Both the position numbers and the translations under genes were made by a program. Shown piece by piece: positions 1 through 11,957 of a stretch of DNA of 64,000 nt. Within the stretch, counting starts at the first letter, position 1; every line of letters starts with the position of its first letter. Source of the DNA: Rhipidocladum racemiflorum (taxonomy: Eukaryota; Streptophyta; Magnoliopsida; Poales; Poaceae). Where the stretch lies: positions 14,183,914 through 14,247,913 of the forward strand of contig CM070588.1 of assembly GCA_036346355.1 (NCBI GenBank), in the 5' to 3' direction. The notes under the pieces are model-generated. The model ran no database searches. It saw only the letters and a program-made list of their open reading frames with translations, and was not told the origin of the DNA.

Positions 1-1795
1 GCACACATTGGCGGAGAAAAACTAAAGGAACTTGCTCCTGGAATGGGAAATAGCAATGAAGAGCAAGTAGAAGTGCATGAAGCACACCATGACGAAATGG
101 CCATAAATTTTGTAATATCAGGAGAATCAATGAATAGAGCAACAGCCAATGTCGATGCATACTTTGCAAAGAAGATTGCCACGATCATTAATATTCCGAG
201 CCTGCATCTCTCGCAGAGTGCAAGAAAAGGCTCGATTGGGAAGATTGGAAGAAGGCAATCACCGCAGAGTTAGTCTCTCTGAACAAAAGAGAGGTGTTTG
301 GGCCTGTGTGCCGCACGCCTCCCCATATAAACCCCATAGGTCACAAATGGGTTTTTGTTCGCAAGAGAAACGAAAACAATGAAATTGTAAGGTACAAGGC
401 AAGGCTTGTCGCTCAAGGTTTCACTCAACGTCCTGGGGTTGATTATGAAGAAACCTATTCTCCGGTCATGGGCGGAATTACCTTTAGGTACTTGATCTCA
501 ATGGCAGTCAACTTGAAGTTGAGAATGAAGCTAATGGATGTTGTCACAGCATATTTGTATGGAAACTTGGATTTGGAGATATACATGAAAGTACCGAAAG
601 GTATCCCTATCCCGAACCAAGACAGAGCAAACAGAAACTTATACAGTGTGAAATTGGAGAAATCACTGTATGGACTGAAGCAGTCAGGAAGAATGTGGTA
701 CAATCGTTTGAGTGACTTTCTCTGCAAGAAAGGCTACACGAACAGCGAAGATTGTCCATGTGTATTTATACAACGATCCACGAATGGATTTTGTATAATC
801 TCCGTCTATGTAGATGACTTGAACATCATTGGGATGGATGAGGAAATTGAAGAAGCATGCACATACTTGAAATCTGAGTTTGAAATGAAAGACTTGGGTA
901 AAACCAAGTTCTGTTTAGGCTTGCAGCTTGAACATGTCCAAGGCGGAATCTTGGTACACCAAGCATCCTACACGCAGAAAGTGTTGGAGAGATTTGGCTT
1001 TGAAAAGACATACCCCGCAAAGACCCCAATGGTCGGAAGGTCACTCCAAGCAGACCTAGACCCGTACAGGCCTAAAGAAGAGGGGGAGGAAGTCCTGGGA
1101 GCGGAATTCCCATACTTGAGTGCAATTGGAGCGCTCATGTACCTTGCGAATAGCACTAGGCCGGACATTGCGTTCGCCGTGAATTTGCTAGCGTGGTACA
1201 GTGCAGAACCCACCAAAAGGCATTGGAAAGGGGTGAAGGACATCTTCCGTTACCTTCAAGGAAGCAAAGACCTCGGCTTGTTTTACAGAAGAAACAATGA
1301 ATTGAATTTAGTTGGCTATGCCGATGTTGGGTGCCTATCGGACCCGCATACTGGCAAGTCACAAATTGGGTATGTTTTCCTTTGCGGTGGAACAGCAATT
1401 TCTTGGAAGTCGTCTAAGCAGACTCTTGTCTCGACGTCGACTAACCATTCAGAAATCATTGCATTGTATGAAGCCTCTCGGGAATGTGCATGGCTTCGAA
1501 GAATGGTTCACCACATCCAGAAGTCATGTGGCCTGAACATGGAACAAACCCCCACTATTATCTATGAAGATAATGCAGTTTGTGTTGCACAAGTGCAAAT
1601 GGGATATGTGAAGAGTAACCTTACAAAGCATATCAACCCCAAGTTCTTTTATGCCCATGAAATGCATAAGATGAACGAGATAAAGATACTGCATACTAAG
1701 TCAATCTCACAGATTTATTCACTAAGTCACTCCCGGCATCTTCCTTTGAAAGATGTATTAGAGGAATCGGGATGATGAGGCTTAGAGAAGTGTAG
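1..1795 (+). pseudogene. Ty1-copia pol fragment (reverse transcriptase and RNase H), element A
   Basis: This is the 3' part of a copia polyprotein; the window opens inside it. An upstream segment (about 43-190) reads in one frame. The reverse transcriptase and RNase H then read from about 205 in another, so there is a frameshift near 185-205. Seen in the main frame: the KARLVAQGF and DYEETYSPV motifs, SLYGLKQSGRMWYNRL, the catalytic YVDDL near 809-823, then the connection and RNase H with SWKSSKQTLVSTST. A second frameshift near 1701 moves the last 30 codons (tail with LFTKSLP) into another frame that ends at the TAG at 1793-1795. In an active element the product copies element RNA to DNA in a virus-like particle. 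With two frameshifts this copy is inactive. The apparent start at 294 is an internal GTG and has no meaning. Confidence 0.9.
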
Positions 1796-2079
1796 ATTTC
1801 AGGGGGAGAATTTTCACATACTCCTACATAAATATCGAACATGAAGTTTGAGTACCCAACGTGAATCTTGGAGATTAACATTGAAGTTTGGGTGGATTGT
1901 ACTCTTTTCCTTAAGTAAGTTTTTCATTGAAGTTTTCTTACCTAAGGTTTTTGATGAGGCAATCCGTGCAACACAGCAAGCGTGTGCTATGTACTCTTTC
2001 TCCAATTATTTTTCCCACTGGGTTTTTATGAAGTTTTAATGAGGCATATGCATCTCGCAGTGAAGAGTCCAAGGGGGAG
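1796..2079 (+). other. 3' untranslated part of copia element A with polypurine tract
   Basis: Non-coding sequence between the pol stop and the 3' LTR. The purine run AAGGGGGAG at 2071-2079 abuts the LTR and is the expected plus-strand primer. A second AGGGGGAGAA run lies at 1801-1810, close behind the coding end. Confidence 0.75.
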
Positions 2080-2297
2080 TGTTAGGAAACCGATTGACGT
2101 ATCCTATATGGACTCTTCCTTATCTCTAGCAGAACCGCTATATATAGGAGGCAGAGGCTACCCCTTTGTATACACAAGCATACAGAATAATAAAGCAGAG
2201 CAGTTCCTCCTCATATTGTGTCTCTCGCCCTCTCTCTGGTCTCCAGTTTAGATCTATTAGGCAACCCCGGACTATTCGATAGCGAGGTTGTCTAACA
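2080..2297 (+). mobile_element. 3' LTR of copia element A (218 bp)
   Basis: Begins TGTTAGG and ends CTAACA, giving the 6-bp terminal inverted repeat TGTTAG/CTAACA. It lies directly after the polypurine tract. It has a TATATATAGG box near 2140-2149 and an AATAAA signal near 2189-2194, the usual order in a short copia LTR. The 5' LTR lies outside the window, so identity and target duplication cannot be checked. Confidence 0.88.
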
Positions 2298-2675
2298 GAA
2301 AGAAAATTTTTTTTAAAAGGAACACAACATGATGTTAGCCACGCAAAGAAGCGTGAGTTATGACAGTTAAACTAATGCTGAGGATTGGCCCTGCCCTGAT
2401 AGTGATTACTAACAACCACAGGCCGTGACATTTTGATGCTGTCTGTGCATATATATATTTGCGGATTCAGATGTTCGCGTTGGTGGCGAATGGCGATGCC
2501 TCCCGTTACGCAAGGCCATTGATATGGCAGGTCGTCAAGTACGTTTCCGTTATTGACGCTGGCGACGTGCCATCTCAATTACCCACCCGTAGCCGTGCAC
2601 TGCATAAACGACGGGATATGTTCTTGTAAAAGTATAAATAAACAAGGGAAAATATAATGATGACATTAAGACTTC
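2298..2675. other. Unassigned sequence
   Basis: Flank of copia element A. No convincing reading frame, terminal repeat or RNA gene is visible. Confidence 0.5.
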
Positions 2676-2893
2676 GTTCGTTTCAGTTTCTGTATGGTTT
2701 CTGCTTAAAAAAACGAATTATTTATCGAACAAGGGGATTTTGTAAGCTACCCTCAATATAGAATTAGAAAGGGCTATAACCTGATTCTCGTCGGCCCAGT
2801 TCAAACCCTAAAAGTCGCACCCGACTCGGCTCGATTCTCCTGTAATCAAAAGCAGCTTCTCTCATAATCCAGAATTCAGAAACTGAAACGAAC
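2676..2893. mobile_element. MITE with perfect 17-bp terminal inverted repeats
   Basis: GTTCGTTTCAGTTTCTG at 2676-2692 is the exact reverse complement of the sequence at 2877-2893. The 218-bp element has no coding capacity. No clear target duplication is visible on its flanks, so I do not assign a superfamily; hAT or PIF/Harbinger are both possible. Confidence 0.75.
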
Positions 2894-4440
2894 TGACCTA
2901 GAGATGGGTGCATTTTGCTTCTGAAAAGTCCGTAACTTCACGAATTTTCAACCGCTGGATGGTCACACACGCGGATAGATGTTGATCTAGAGTCTTCGCG
3001 AGAAAAATGTGCCATCCATGATCCATGTTTGTTCAACGGTGTATCGGGACCGTCCATTGGATGTAGCTATAATACGAACCGGCTAATCTCAGGTATATAT
3101 ATCGAGGTGTAATCTCGTTCGTTGTCACAATTTGCTACATTCGAGTTAGATATAGATTTAACTTTTCAGACCACCATTTAGTTCATGGTCACAGTTGTGG
3201 TTTGCAAAACATTTTTAGCACCTTGTCACAGTTGTCATATATATGCACATGTTCTTGCTAATTGTTATGATCAACTTGCCTTGGCCATGCTTGCCACACT
3301 GGCCAAAAAATTATGGCCATATGTAGCATTCGACTATGGCCAAAAAAGCATGCCTTGAATGAGCGGTTTGCAAAATAGCATTGTGGTGCAATGTTGTAGA
3401 GATTTGAAAAGATTTTCTATGTTTTTACATCTAGTGCACTTGCTAGTTAAACTACGTACTGCAACAAGTCATTGCATGATTAATTAGAGGGGAAAAACAA
3501 AGTAAAACTTGGTTTTTTTCAGATCTATTTAGAGCTTTTTTACAGTACACTAAATTGAATATGTATTATTTATTTTTTCGATCCAATAAATCAGATTAAC
3601 TAGAGTTTACTTATACTTCATATGGTAGTAGAGTAATAGAAACACTCTTAACAAATCAACGGTTAGATACGATTTCTACTACACATTATATACTATCAGT
3701 ATAATTTACCCTACTGTCACTATGTCGGACCCCTACCTCGAGATGTATCTATTGGAGACTATTAAAGTAATTCATTCTGCTCACTTGCCATCGCAAGAAT
3801 CAAAATACATTTTCAATATTAACTTTTCTGAGAAACCATTTCCAATACTAATTAGCTAGCTAGTACGAAATGGTTGAGCAAACTATTCCCTGAGAAACAG
3901 TACTAGAGAATATCAAGCAAGTTCGGTGAGCTATGTTTGTCTCTCTATACATAATTAGGTCATTTTGTAATAAACTAATACTGCGTGCATGCACTTCAAG
4001 TGCTAGCTAGGAAGGTTAGATGCTAAGCAATCGTGCAATTGGGAAAAGAAAGGGCAAGATAAGCATTCGACAAGGACTTCGTAGCAATAGTATAGTAAGC
4101 CCAGCAAATAAGTGCACCACACGAGCGCTGAACTGGTAGACATTTCAGTGTAAATTTCTGTCTGCTGTTAAAAGGACACTTGCTTTATGTTAGAGGAAAA
4201 GGAATGGAGTAAATTGGAAGTGTTGTTTGTTAAAAAAAAGGAGGAAAAATTTGATAATTTGTATCTAGGAAGAAACGTCAACTGCACCGAGACAGCTGAA
4301 GGCCTGTGAGAAGAACCTGCTTGCCTCGTGGAACAATTCCCAGCACAAATGCTGCAATGTATTAAAGGAATTCAGGAGCCATTGCTTAGTTAAGTATAAC
4401 ATGGACATTTAACAGGAGTAATGTGATACTTAGAAACAGT
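2894..4440. other. Unassigned AT-rich sequence
   Basis: About 1.5 kb without a supported gene. It contains short repeated words (ATGGCCA near 3280-3350) and AT-rich runs, but no terminal repeats or coding frame that I recognise. Confidence 0.5.
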
Positions 4441-4489
4441 TACTCGACATTTGACAGGTTGGAAAGAAAATCGAAGTCGTCTCACAAGA

Positions 4490-5063
4490 AATCATTCCTC
4501 AATTCTGATTTTTTTTTTATTGCCAAAGATCGACATTATCAAACTCTCAATAGAGATTTCTTGCCTCTTGTGTTTCAGAGATGTTGCAAAATTCCTCCAC
4601 GAGGGAGGCAATTTGGCAATGATACCATCAGCCACAAACTTGTCGGGTAACATGCACTTGAGGTGATCAAGTTCCCTTGCAATGAACTGTATCTCGTGAG
4701 CCTGTTCAACTACAGAACGGCAATCAACAATTTTGTAGTCATGATATTGCTCCATAACATACAGTTCACTGCCAGCATCCGAGGCACTAAATTTATTTTT
4801 GAGTGCCTCCCACAGCTCATTTGCATCCGACATGTGCGGTCTTAAAGAGCGCTAAGAATGCATCCTACAAAAAAATTATGGTGGTATCCTTAAACTCCTT
4901 TTTTTGCTTAGCAGTAAGGGTTTCTTCAGGTTTGCCAGTCACAATCCAGTAGACATTCATAGCTGTGAGCCATAGAGTGGTTCACGTTTGTCATCTCTTA
5001 AAGTGAACACCGGTAAAGTTATCCGGCTTCATTGCCTCAACAAATCCAGATGCTTTCATCATA
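4490..5063 (-). pseudogene. Copia gag fragment (UBN2-type gag)
   Basis: Reading right to left, the N-terminal gag motif GFVEAMKPDNFTGVHFKR lies near 5000-5060. After frame breaks at about 4834-5000 the central gag follows (4492-4833) with ELWEAL, SELYVMEQYHDYK, VVEQAHEIQ and AKLPPSWRNFATSLKHKR. This is the capsid-like gag_2/UBN2 domain of plant copia elements. It resembles gag of element E (11304-11912) in the same motifs but is not identical to it. The frame ends early at 4492, where the zinc-knuckle part should follow, and no pol is found to the left, so only the 5' end of this element survives. Confidence 0.8.
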
Positions 5064-5249
5064 TTCACCATTAATAACCCATCATGTTTTTGGATTGTTA
5101 AAATATTAGGCATACTAATGATGAATTTATTCTGAAAATAAACTATGAAGATAATGGAAGATATAATAGTGTAAATAAATAAACTAGATACTAGCAATAT
5201 GCCAATTGTAATGTCTATCTCATGCATATTATGAGATAAACAGAATATA

Positions 5250-5902
5250 GATATGGTTCACGTGTGTTACCGAGTTGAAGCGAAGGCAATTATCGATGAC
5301 AAAATCAGCGAGCAGTCGCATGAAGACACTTCCCAAAAACATGATTCACCCTCTCCTAGTGTAGGATCTCAAGGACGGACGTTTCACAGACCTGCTCTCC
5401 CAGCAGTCGGTGAACACCAGCGAAGGAATGGGGAAGAAGGAAGCAGCGCAGTATGAGTTGGAAGGCAAAAGGTTCGCGCGAGAGAGATCTGACCTCTGTT
5501 CGCGTATATATAACAGAGAGAGAGAGAATCCGAACACGACACGAATCGGTTACACGCATAAAATCTGAGCATGATAAAAGTCGGTTACGGATTTGTACGC
5601 GCACGCGTAAAATCCACCACTAAGTCCCACGCTGCAAAACCTGTAAAAGAGGACTGTGGCGCATGTCACGTACACGTGCCACCTGGCCTGGCCTGGCGAG
5701 GCGAAGCGCGCACGCGTGTCCTCTTCTTCTCCTCTTCTCATGCTCTAGCAAGGTGGAGGGAACCATCCCTTATAAATTGGTCTCCATCCACCTCAACTAG
5801 CAATGTGGTACTATTATCTTTTCATCTCCCTTCTACCTAATGGACCTTTGAAATTTTTCAAGAATTATTTGTGAATTGATGGGCCTAGCCCAAATAATTC
5901 CA
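5250..5902 (-). mobile_element. Probable 5' LTR of the copia gag relic
   Basis: Positions 5745-5830 resemble the outer end of the element E LTR: both have CCCTT(A/T)TAAATTGGT, then CTCAA(C/T)TAGCAAT(A/G)TGGTACTATT. This places an LTR of a related element to the right of the gag fragment, in the same orientation. The right edge at about 5902 (AATTCCA) and the left edge near 5250 are estimates; the second LTR is missing. Confidence 0.5.
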
Positions 5903-6587
5903 ATAGCTTGAGGAAGTTGTAGTTGGATTGATCTTGTGCAGCACAAATTGAGGCTCAATTTCGTACTTGGAGTATCCCTTGTGTGGAGGGGGGGGGACTG
6001 CATCTCCGACATCCAGGCCATCTTGACCGTGGCACATATGGTGGCACTTGGATTTCTAGGATAGCGATGTACTGTTGTGCCTTGCTCTGTCTTCTAAACA
6101 AGTTGTGAGTACTTTGTTCATTAGTGAGTATTTCTTTGGATCATTCTCACTATATTGCTGCCTATGTATATTACTCTGTGATGAATAATGGGTCATTGAT
6201 GAACTAGACAATTGAGGATGTAAATCAAGCCTTGAACTACTTGTATTGATTCTTGTTAATGCTACAAAGTATTCTTCACTGTTTAGAGCTTGATCACTAC
6301 TTTCAGTACTTAGCTTGATGCTTATTTGACTATGCTAAGCATTCCTTTATTGCTCTGTACTATGTTTTCGGCTCCTTATGTGCTACTGGCCGAAATCTAT
6401 TCTCAACCAGATCATTTCAACATTTAAAACTTTAAAGTGCATAATAAGGAAGGTAAAGGTTTAAGACCACATTTACTTCGTTAATTGTTTAGTTCAATTG
6501 TGATATTTGACCCAAGTGTACTGGATGTAAGAGCTAGTCTCTAGCAGTCCTACATCGAGTGGCGAGGAGGCTGAAGATGTAAGTTTC
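5903..6587. other. Unassigned sequence, left flank of copia element E
   Basis: No gene is supported. The last five bases (GTTTC, 6583-6587) are repeated at 12857-12861 and are the target duplication of element E. Joining both flanks, the host sequence around the insertion is unidentified. Confidence 0.5.
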
Positions 6588-7466
6588 TGTTGAATATCTA
6601 GGTATTATTTTAATTTCAGATTTGAATATGAACCATAATTCCAAAATCATAAAAAACAACAGGCTAGACAAAAGAAACCACATGTCTCTGAAAAGTAGAT
6701 CTAGAAACGTTGTGCACGAGATGAACAGTGGGAAAATACGAGAATTCTTACGATGGGCTTGATGATGAAAAGGATGCGGTCGCGAGCGATCGTAGAGGAA
6801 GTAGTCGACGCAGAGGAAGCTCGAGCGGTCGCGCAGTTGCGCTGCCCAGAAACCTTATTGCCCCCGTGCAGGTTCTCGCTGCGGCAATGGTTCGGAGATC
6901 CCGCTCTCCTTGCCTCGCGGTGCACACCGAGAGGAAGGTCGGCGAAGAACGAGCAGCACGAAGACGCAACACAGGTCACAGTGGATGAACGCGAGTGCCA
7001 GAGCAAAAATCTCTCCATCACCGACGCGTCTCGGACCTTATAGCCTCGCATCGATAACGGTCAATAAATTGACCGTTCTGACCATTATACACTAGTAATC
7101 GCTGTCATCAAATTCTCGTTTCTATTGAAACCGACGCCATTATCATGGCTGTTTCAATTCTCGATAAATGACTCGAGAGAAATCAAAATAAAAGGGTTTA
7201 AACGTGCGAGGATTTAATCCATCGCACGGCGACTCGCGACGTCGCAAGTCACGCGGGAAAAATACGCGAAATACGCGGTAATTACGAAATCTGCAGCGTG
7301 CGTGTGACTTTAGCTGCTCCTCACCCTTCCATATACCTCATTACAAGGCATGGTGGGAGCTCTCCCTTTTAAATTGGTACTCTCCCCTCTCAATTAGCAA
7401 TATGGTACTATTCTTTGTAGCTTTGGCATTAGAGATTAATGGGCCACACTTGCCTTATTTCTAACA
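6588..7466 (-). repeat. 3' LTR of element E (879 bp)
   Basis: Pairs with 11958-12856. At its inner edge the minus strand reads polypurine GGTGGGGGAT and then TGTTAG. At many places where the right copy has CAG or CTG this copy has CG, for example TCGATAAA against TCAGTAAA. Confidence 0.93.
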
Positions 7467-8017
7467 ATCCCCCACCAATGCCGAAGCAGACAAAGACTCA
7501 AAAGATTGATCACTGTGTTGAATCTTCGTTTAATATATCAGTGTTTCGGTGTAAGTCCCATACGGGTTGAACTTTCACCTAGAATAATGACATCCATCCT
7601 CCCACAGCTAATGAATGGACTTAGCCTTGAATTCACAGCTTTGTGTGGTTAGATTTCACCCGAAATCTTAACTGATACTAGGCTGCCAAAAACTTCACCT
7701 CAACGGAGCGTTAAATGGTCATGCTCCCTAATCTTCTCATGAGCTTTATAGAGAATGCCCCTTTCTCGTGAACTGCAACCTCATAGTTAGGCTCAAGTAG
7801 GTGTATTCATTTTAGGTATCCTGTAGGCCGATACCTTTTCCTCTCATTAGGACACTAGAATACATTAAGATTATTAAATCAGCCTTCCATACAGATTAGA
7901 GTACTTAGAACATGGGTAAATTTAGTGTACTCTCTTGTTACAACCACAACTTGTTTTTCCCATTACCTAATTCACGGGATCTCCGATTAAAAGGATGGGT
8001 TACAATTGTGAAGTAAC
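7467..8017 (-). other. 3' untranslated region of element E
   Basis: About 550 bp between the pol stop and the 3' LTR on the minus strand. Apart from the polypurine tract at the LTR edge, no gene is visible; unusually long for a copia 3' UTR but otherwise plain. Confidence 0.6.
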
Positions 8018-9930
8018 TCATATGGGCCTCATTCCCATGTCCTTCGACGCAATAGAAATCGCATTTCTTGTTAACCCTTTTGTAAAAGGGTCTGCCAGAT
8101 TTTTCTCAGTGCGTATATAATTGACAACTATAACTCCGGAGCATTTTAATTTTCTGACAGATTTAAGCCTGCGTTTCACATGTCTGGAGGACTTCATATT
8201 ATCCTTAGTACTCATAACCTTGATCAACACTGTTTGGTTATCGCAGTACATTAGGATCGCCGGGATTGGTTTCTCAACCAATGGCAAGTCCAACAGAAGC
8301 TCTCTTAGCCATTCAGCCTCAAAAGCGGCTGTGTCTAATGCTACAAGCTCAGCTTCCATGGTTGACCGCGTCAATATAGTCTGTTTACATGACCTCCATG
8401 AAACTGCAGCACCCGCTAGTGTAAACACATAACCACTTGTAGCTTTGATCTCATCTGCATCAGAGATCCAATTTGAATCACTATACCCTTCTAATACCGG
8501 AGGGTATCCAGTATAGTGAATTCCATAAGAGGTAGTACCTCTCAGATAGCGCAACACTCTCTCAAGAGCCTCCCAATGATCATCTCCCGGATTCGATGTA
8601 AACCGGCTTAATTTGCTCACAGCAAATGAGATGTCAGGTCTCGTTGCACCAGATAAATACATAAGGGACCCTATAATTTGTGAATATTTTAATTGATCTT
8701 TCCCTAATCCATTATTTTTGCGAAGTTTTACACTTGCATCATAGGGAGTTGGGGCTACTTTGCAGTTCTCAAAGCCGAAGCGGCTCAATAATTTTTCTGC
8801 ATAATGGGTCTGACTCAAAGTAATCCCATTCTCGGTTCTGATCAATTTAATATTTAGAATTACATCTGCCTCACCCATGTCTTTCATATCAAAACAACTA
8901 GATAGGAAAGACTTGACCTCGTCAATGATAGCAGTGTTGGTCCCAAATATAAGTATGTCATCAACATACAAACACAAGATTACTCCTTGACCCCCACCAT
9001 AGCGATAGTAAACACATTTATCCGCCTCATTCACAGCAAAACCAGCAGATGTCAATGTTTTATCAAACTTTTCGTGCCATTGTTTAGGTGCTTGCTTTAA
9101 GCCATACAAGGATTTTAATAATTTGCATACTTTATTTTCCTGTCCAGTAATCGCATAACCATCTGGTTGCTCCATATAGATTTCTTCCTCCAACTCTCCA
9201 TTGAGGAAAGCTGTCTTTACATCCATTTGATGGACGTGTAGACCATAGGAAGCTGCTAATGCAATTAGCACTCTAATGGTAGTTAATCTGGCAACAGGAG
9301 AATAAGTATCAAAATAATCCTCTCCTTCTTTCTGGGTATAGCCCTTGGCTACAAGCCTTGCCTTATACTTATCAACAGTACCATCAGGCCTCATTTTCTT
9401 TTTAAAGATCCACTTACATCCAACTGGTTTACACCCAGTAGGAAGTTCAGTGATCTCCCATGTTCCATTAGCCATGATGGAATCCATCTCGCTACGGACA
9501 GCCTCTTTCCAATACTCTGCATCAGGTGATGCATAAGCCTCTGAAAGAGTTTTTGGCACATCATCCACAAGATATACAATAAAGTCATCACCAAAGGTTT
9601 TCTCAACCCTTTGTCTTTTGCTCCTGCGAGGAGCCTCATTTGTGACAATATTGTTATCCTCCTCAGGGACATCACAAGCTGGTTCAACAATGTTTGGTAA
9701 CTCAGAAGTAGATGGAAGATAAGAAGTTTTAGAATTTTCATTAAAGACTGATGCTCTCATTGGATAAATATTCTCAAAGAAAGAAGCATCTCTTGATTCC
9801 ATTATTGTGTTAGCAATAATCTCAGGAGAATCTGATTTTACTACTAAAAATCTATAGGCCGTACTGTTATGTGCATATCCTAGAAAAATGCAATCGACTG
9901 TTTTAGGTCCAAGCTTTCTCTTTTTTTTGC
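8018..9930 (-). pseudogene. Copia pol, 3' half: reverse transcriptase and RNase H (element E)
   Basis: A long open frame on the minus strand with no internal stop. Motifs in order: integrase tail (LGPKTVDCIFLGYAHNS), WKEAVRSEMDSI, KPVGCKWIFKKK, KARLVAKGYTQKEGEDYFDTYSPVA split over the fingers, QMDVKTAFLNGELEEEIYM, SLYGLKQAPKQWHEKFD, the catalytic LYVDDILIFG, then RNase H with SWRSCKQTILTRSTMEAELVAL and the tail DPFTKGL. The product would be the copying enzyme of the element. The frame joins the upstream integrase frame only through a one-base shift in a run of eight A's (minus strand) near 9925-9932, so the polyprotein is split here. The shift may be real or a homopolymer error; the intact 600-codon frame favours a recent break. 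Confidence 0.92.
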
Positions 9931-11085
9931 AATGGTATATTGACTTTAGCCAAACACCCCCATGTTCGCAGAAAATTGATATTTGGTTTTCTCCCCTTCC
10001 ATCCCTCATACGGAGTAATATCACTTCGTTTAGTAATTACTCTGTTGAGGACAAAGGTTGCTGTTAGGATAGCTTCCCCCCACCATGACTTAGACATACC
10101 AGCACTCTCCAACATGGCATTCACCAAGTCTGTTAGTGTCCGGTTTTTCCTCTCAGCCACCCTATTAGATTGAGGCGAGTATGGTGGTGTCACTTCATGG
10201 ATTATACCATGCTCAGCACAATATTGGGAGAATTCCTGAGAGATATACTCTCCTCTACGGTCAGACCTTAACCTTTTAATTTTCTTTTCTAGTTGGTTCT
10301 CAACCTCGACCTTATAGATTTTGAAGTAGTTTAAAACTTCATCCTTTGTTTTCAGCAAATACACATAACAATAACGTGTTGCATCGTCTATAAAAGTTAG
10401 AAAATATCTTTTGCCTCCTTTTGTCAACAATCCATTCATCTCACACAAATCAGAATGGATGAGATCTAATGGTGCCAAATTCTTTTCTTCCTCTAACCCC
10501 TTAAATGGTTTCCGAGGTTGTTTTGCTTGCACGCAAGATTGGCACTTTGATTCTTTGACAATATCACATTTTGGAATTATTTCAAATCTGGACATTCGAG
10601 CAATGGTATCATAACCAATATGACATAAACGAGAATGCCAAACATTGGATTCACAATTATTTACTTGAGTAGCAACATTTAAATTTAAACAAGACTCCAG
10701 TACACTTAAGCGGAACAAGCCTCCGCTTTCATAACCTTTTCCAATAAAGTTTCCAAACTTGGACATTACAACTTTATTAGACTCAAATACTAGCTTATAG
10801 CCATCTCGACATAATAGGGAACCGCTAACAAGATTCTTATTTATTGTTGGCACATGCTGCACGTTTCTCAAGCGGGACGCCTTCCCTGAAGTGAGCTTCG
10901 ATTCTACCGCACCAACACCACGCACAAAAGCATGCGACCCGTTCCCCATTAGGACGGAGGAAGCCCTCGCTGCCTGGTAAGAAGAAAATAGAGATATATC
11001 GTAACATACGTGAACATTTGCACCAGTATCAACCCACCAATCGGTGGATTGACATGCTGAAAAAACAACAGGAGAATTACCATAC
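9903..11085 (-). pseudogene. Copia pol, 5' half: protease and integrase (element E)
   Basis: Read on the minus strand. The protease active site WWVDTGANVHV lies near 11010-11040. It runs in frame into the GAG-pre-integrase domain (WHSRLCHIGYDTIARM, then CQSCVQAKQ) with the zinc-binding H-H-C-C residues. The integrase core follows with DLIHSDLCEMNG, FLTFIDDATRYCYVYLLK, and TPPYSPQSNRVAERKNRTLTD holding the catalytic Glu. The product would cut the polyprotein and insert element DNA. An in-frame TGA near 11087 upstream of the protease is best explained by a missing base. The frame ends at 9903 after the one-base shift described for the next domain. Confidence 0.9.
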
Positions 11086-11109
11086 CCTCACTGAGTAGTT
11101 CCCTCACTT

Positions 11110-11912
11110 ATGGTCACGTTGGCAATTTTCTTGCCTTGCTCATTTTGCTGTTCTTGCGGAAACGATGTCTTTAGCCATGTGACCATCTTTTCCGCACACA
11201 TAACAGGTAATGTTCTTCATATTTTTCTTCTCAAATTTCTTCTTGAAGCTAGTATTCTTGTTTGGTTTCAAGCCTTTGTTGTTGTTGCCACCCTTCTTCT
11301 CAATCACAAGTGCTTTGTTTGGTTCCCCGAGAAGAAGTTTTCTGCATCTTTGGCTCTGGCTTTCTCTTCCACGTCGAGGGCAGCAATGAGATCTTCAATA
11401 GAAATCTCTTCCCTCTTGTGTTTTAGACCAGTGGCAAAATTCCTCCAAGATGGGGGAAGTTTAGCCACAATGCCCGCAGCCACAAATTTTGCAGGTAAAG
11501 CACATCCCAAATGTGCAATCTCACCCACTAGTAGCTGAAAGTCATGCGCTTGAGCGACAATCGATTTAGACTTATCCATGGTAAAATCGAATAGTTGCTC
11601 GCACGTATACAACCAGCGACCAGCCTCGGCTTCTGCATATTTTTGTTCAAGAGCTAACCACAACTCAGTGGCAGATGTGTAATTCATATACAAATCGTAT
11701 AACTGATCTGCCAAGATGGTCAGAATGCAGCCCAATGCGGTGTTATTCGCATTCTCAAACTGCGCATTCTCCTCATCCGTAAACGGGTATTGAGGGAAAA
11801 TCACCCACCACATACCTAGAGACATGAGCCAAAACTTGGCTCTAGTCTGCCACCTACGGAAGTTCTGACCATTGAACCTCTCAGGTTTCATGGCATCACT
11901 TGCACCAGCCAT
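11110..11912 (-). pseudogene. Copia gag with zinc knuckle (element E)
   Basis: Starts at the ATG at 11910-11912 on the minus strand (MAGASDAMKPERFNGQNFRR), 45 bp from the 5' LTR edge. The UBN2-type gag core carries ELWLALEQKY, SIVAQAHDFQLLVG and AKLPPSWRNFATGLKHKREE. The frame holding the start runs to 11304. A zinc knuckle, CYVCGKDGHMAK, lies in another frame near 11170-11215, so there is a shift between. The fourth zinc ligand, normally Cys, reads Ile. Gag forms the virus-like particle that packages element RNA. Open frame continues upstream into the LTR, but the conserved start is the ATG given. Confidence 0.88.
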
Positions 11913-11957
11913 TGCTGAATCACAATCACACAAATAATACCAATAAGGTTTCTGGAA

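Noticed and set aside
4991..5227. Hydrophobic N-terminal stretch before the gag motif of the relic, looking like a signal or membrane segment
   Set aside because: It is translated AT-rich leader sequence upstream of the gag start; gag of this type has no such segment.
6728..7095. Frames of 60-116 codons inside the element E LTR, repeated at 12098-12514
   Set aside because: They occur in both LTR copies, differ in reading frame between copies and have no family motifs; GC-rich LTR sequence explains them.
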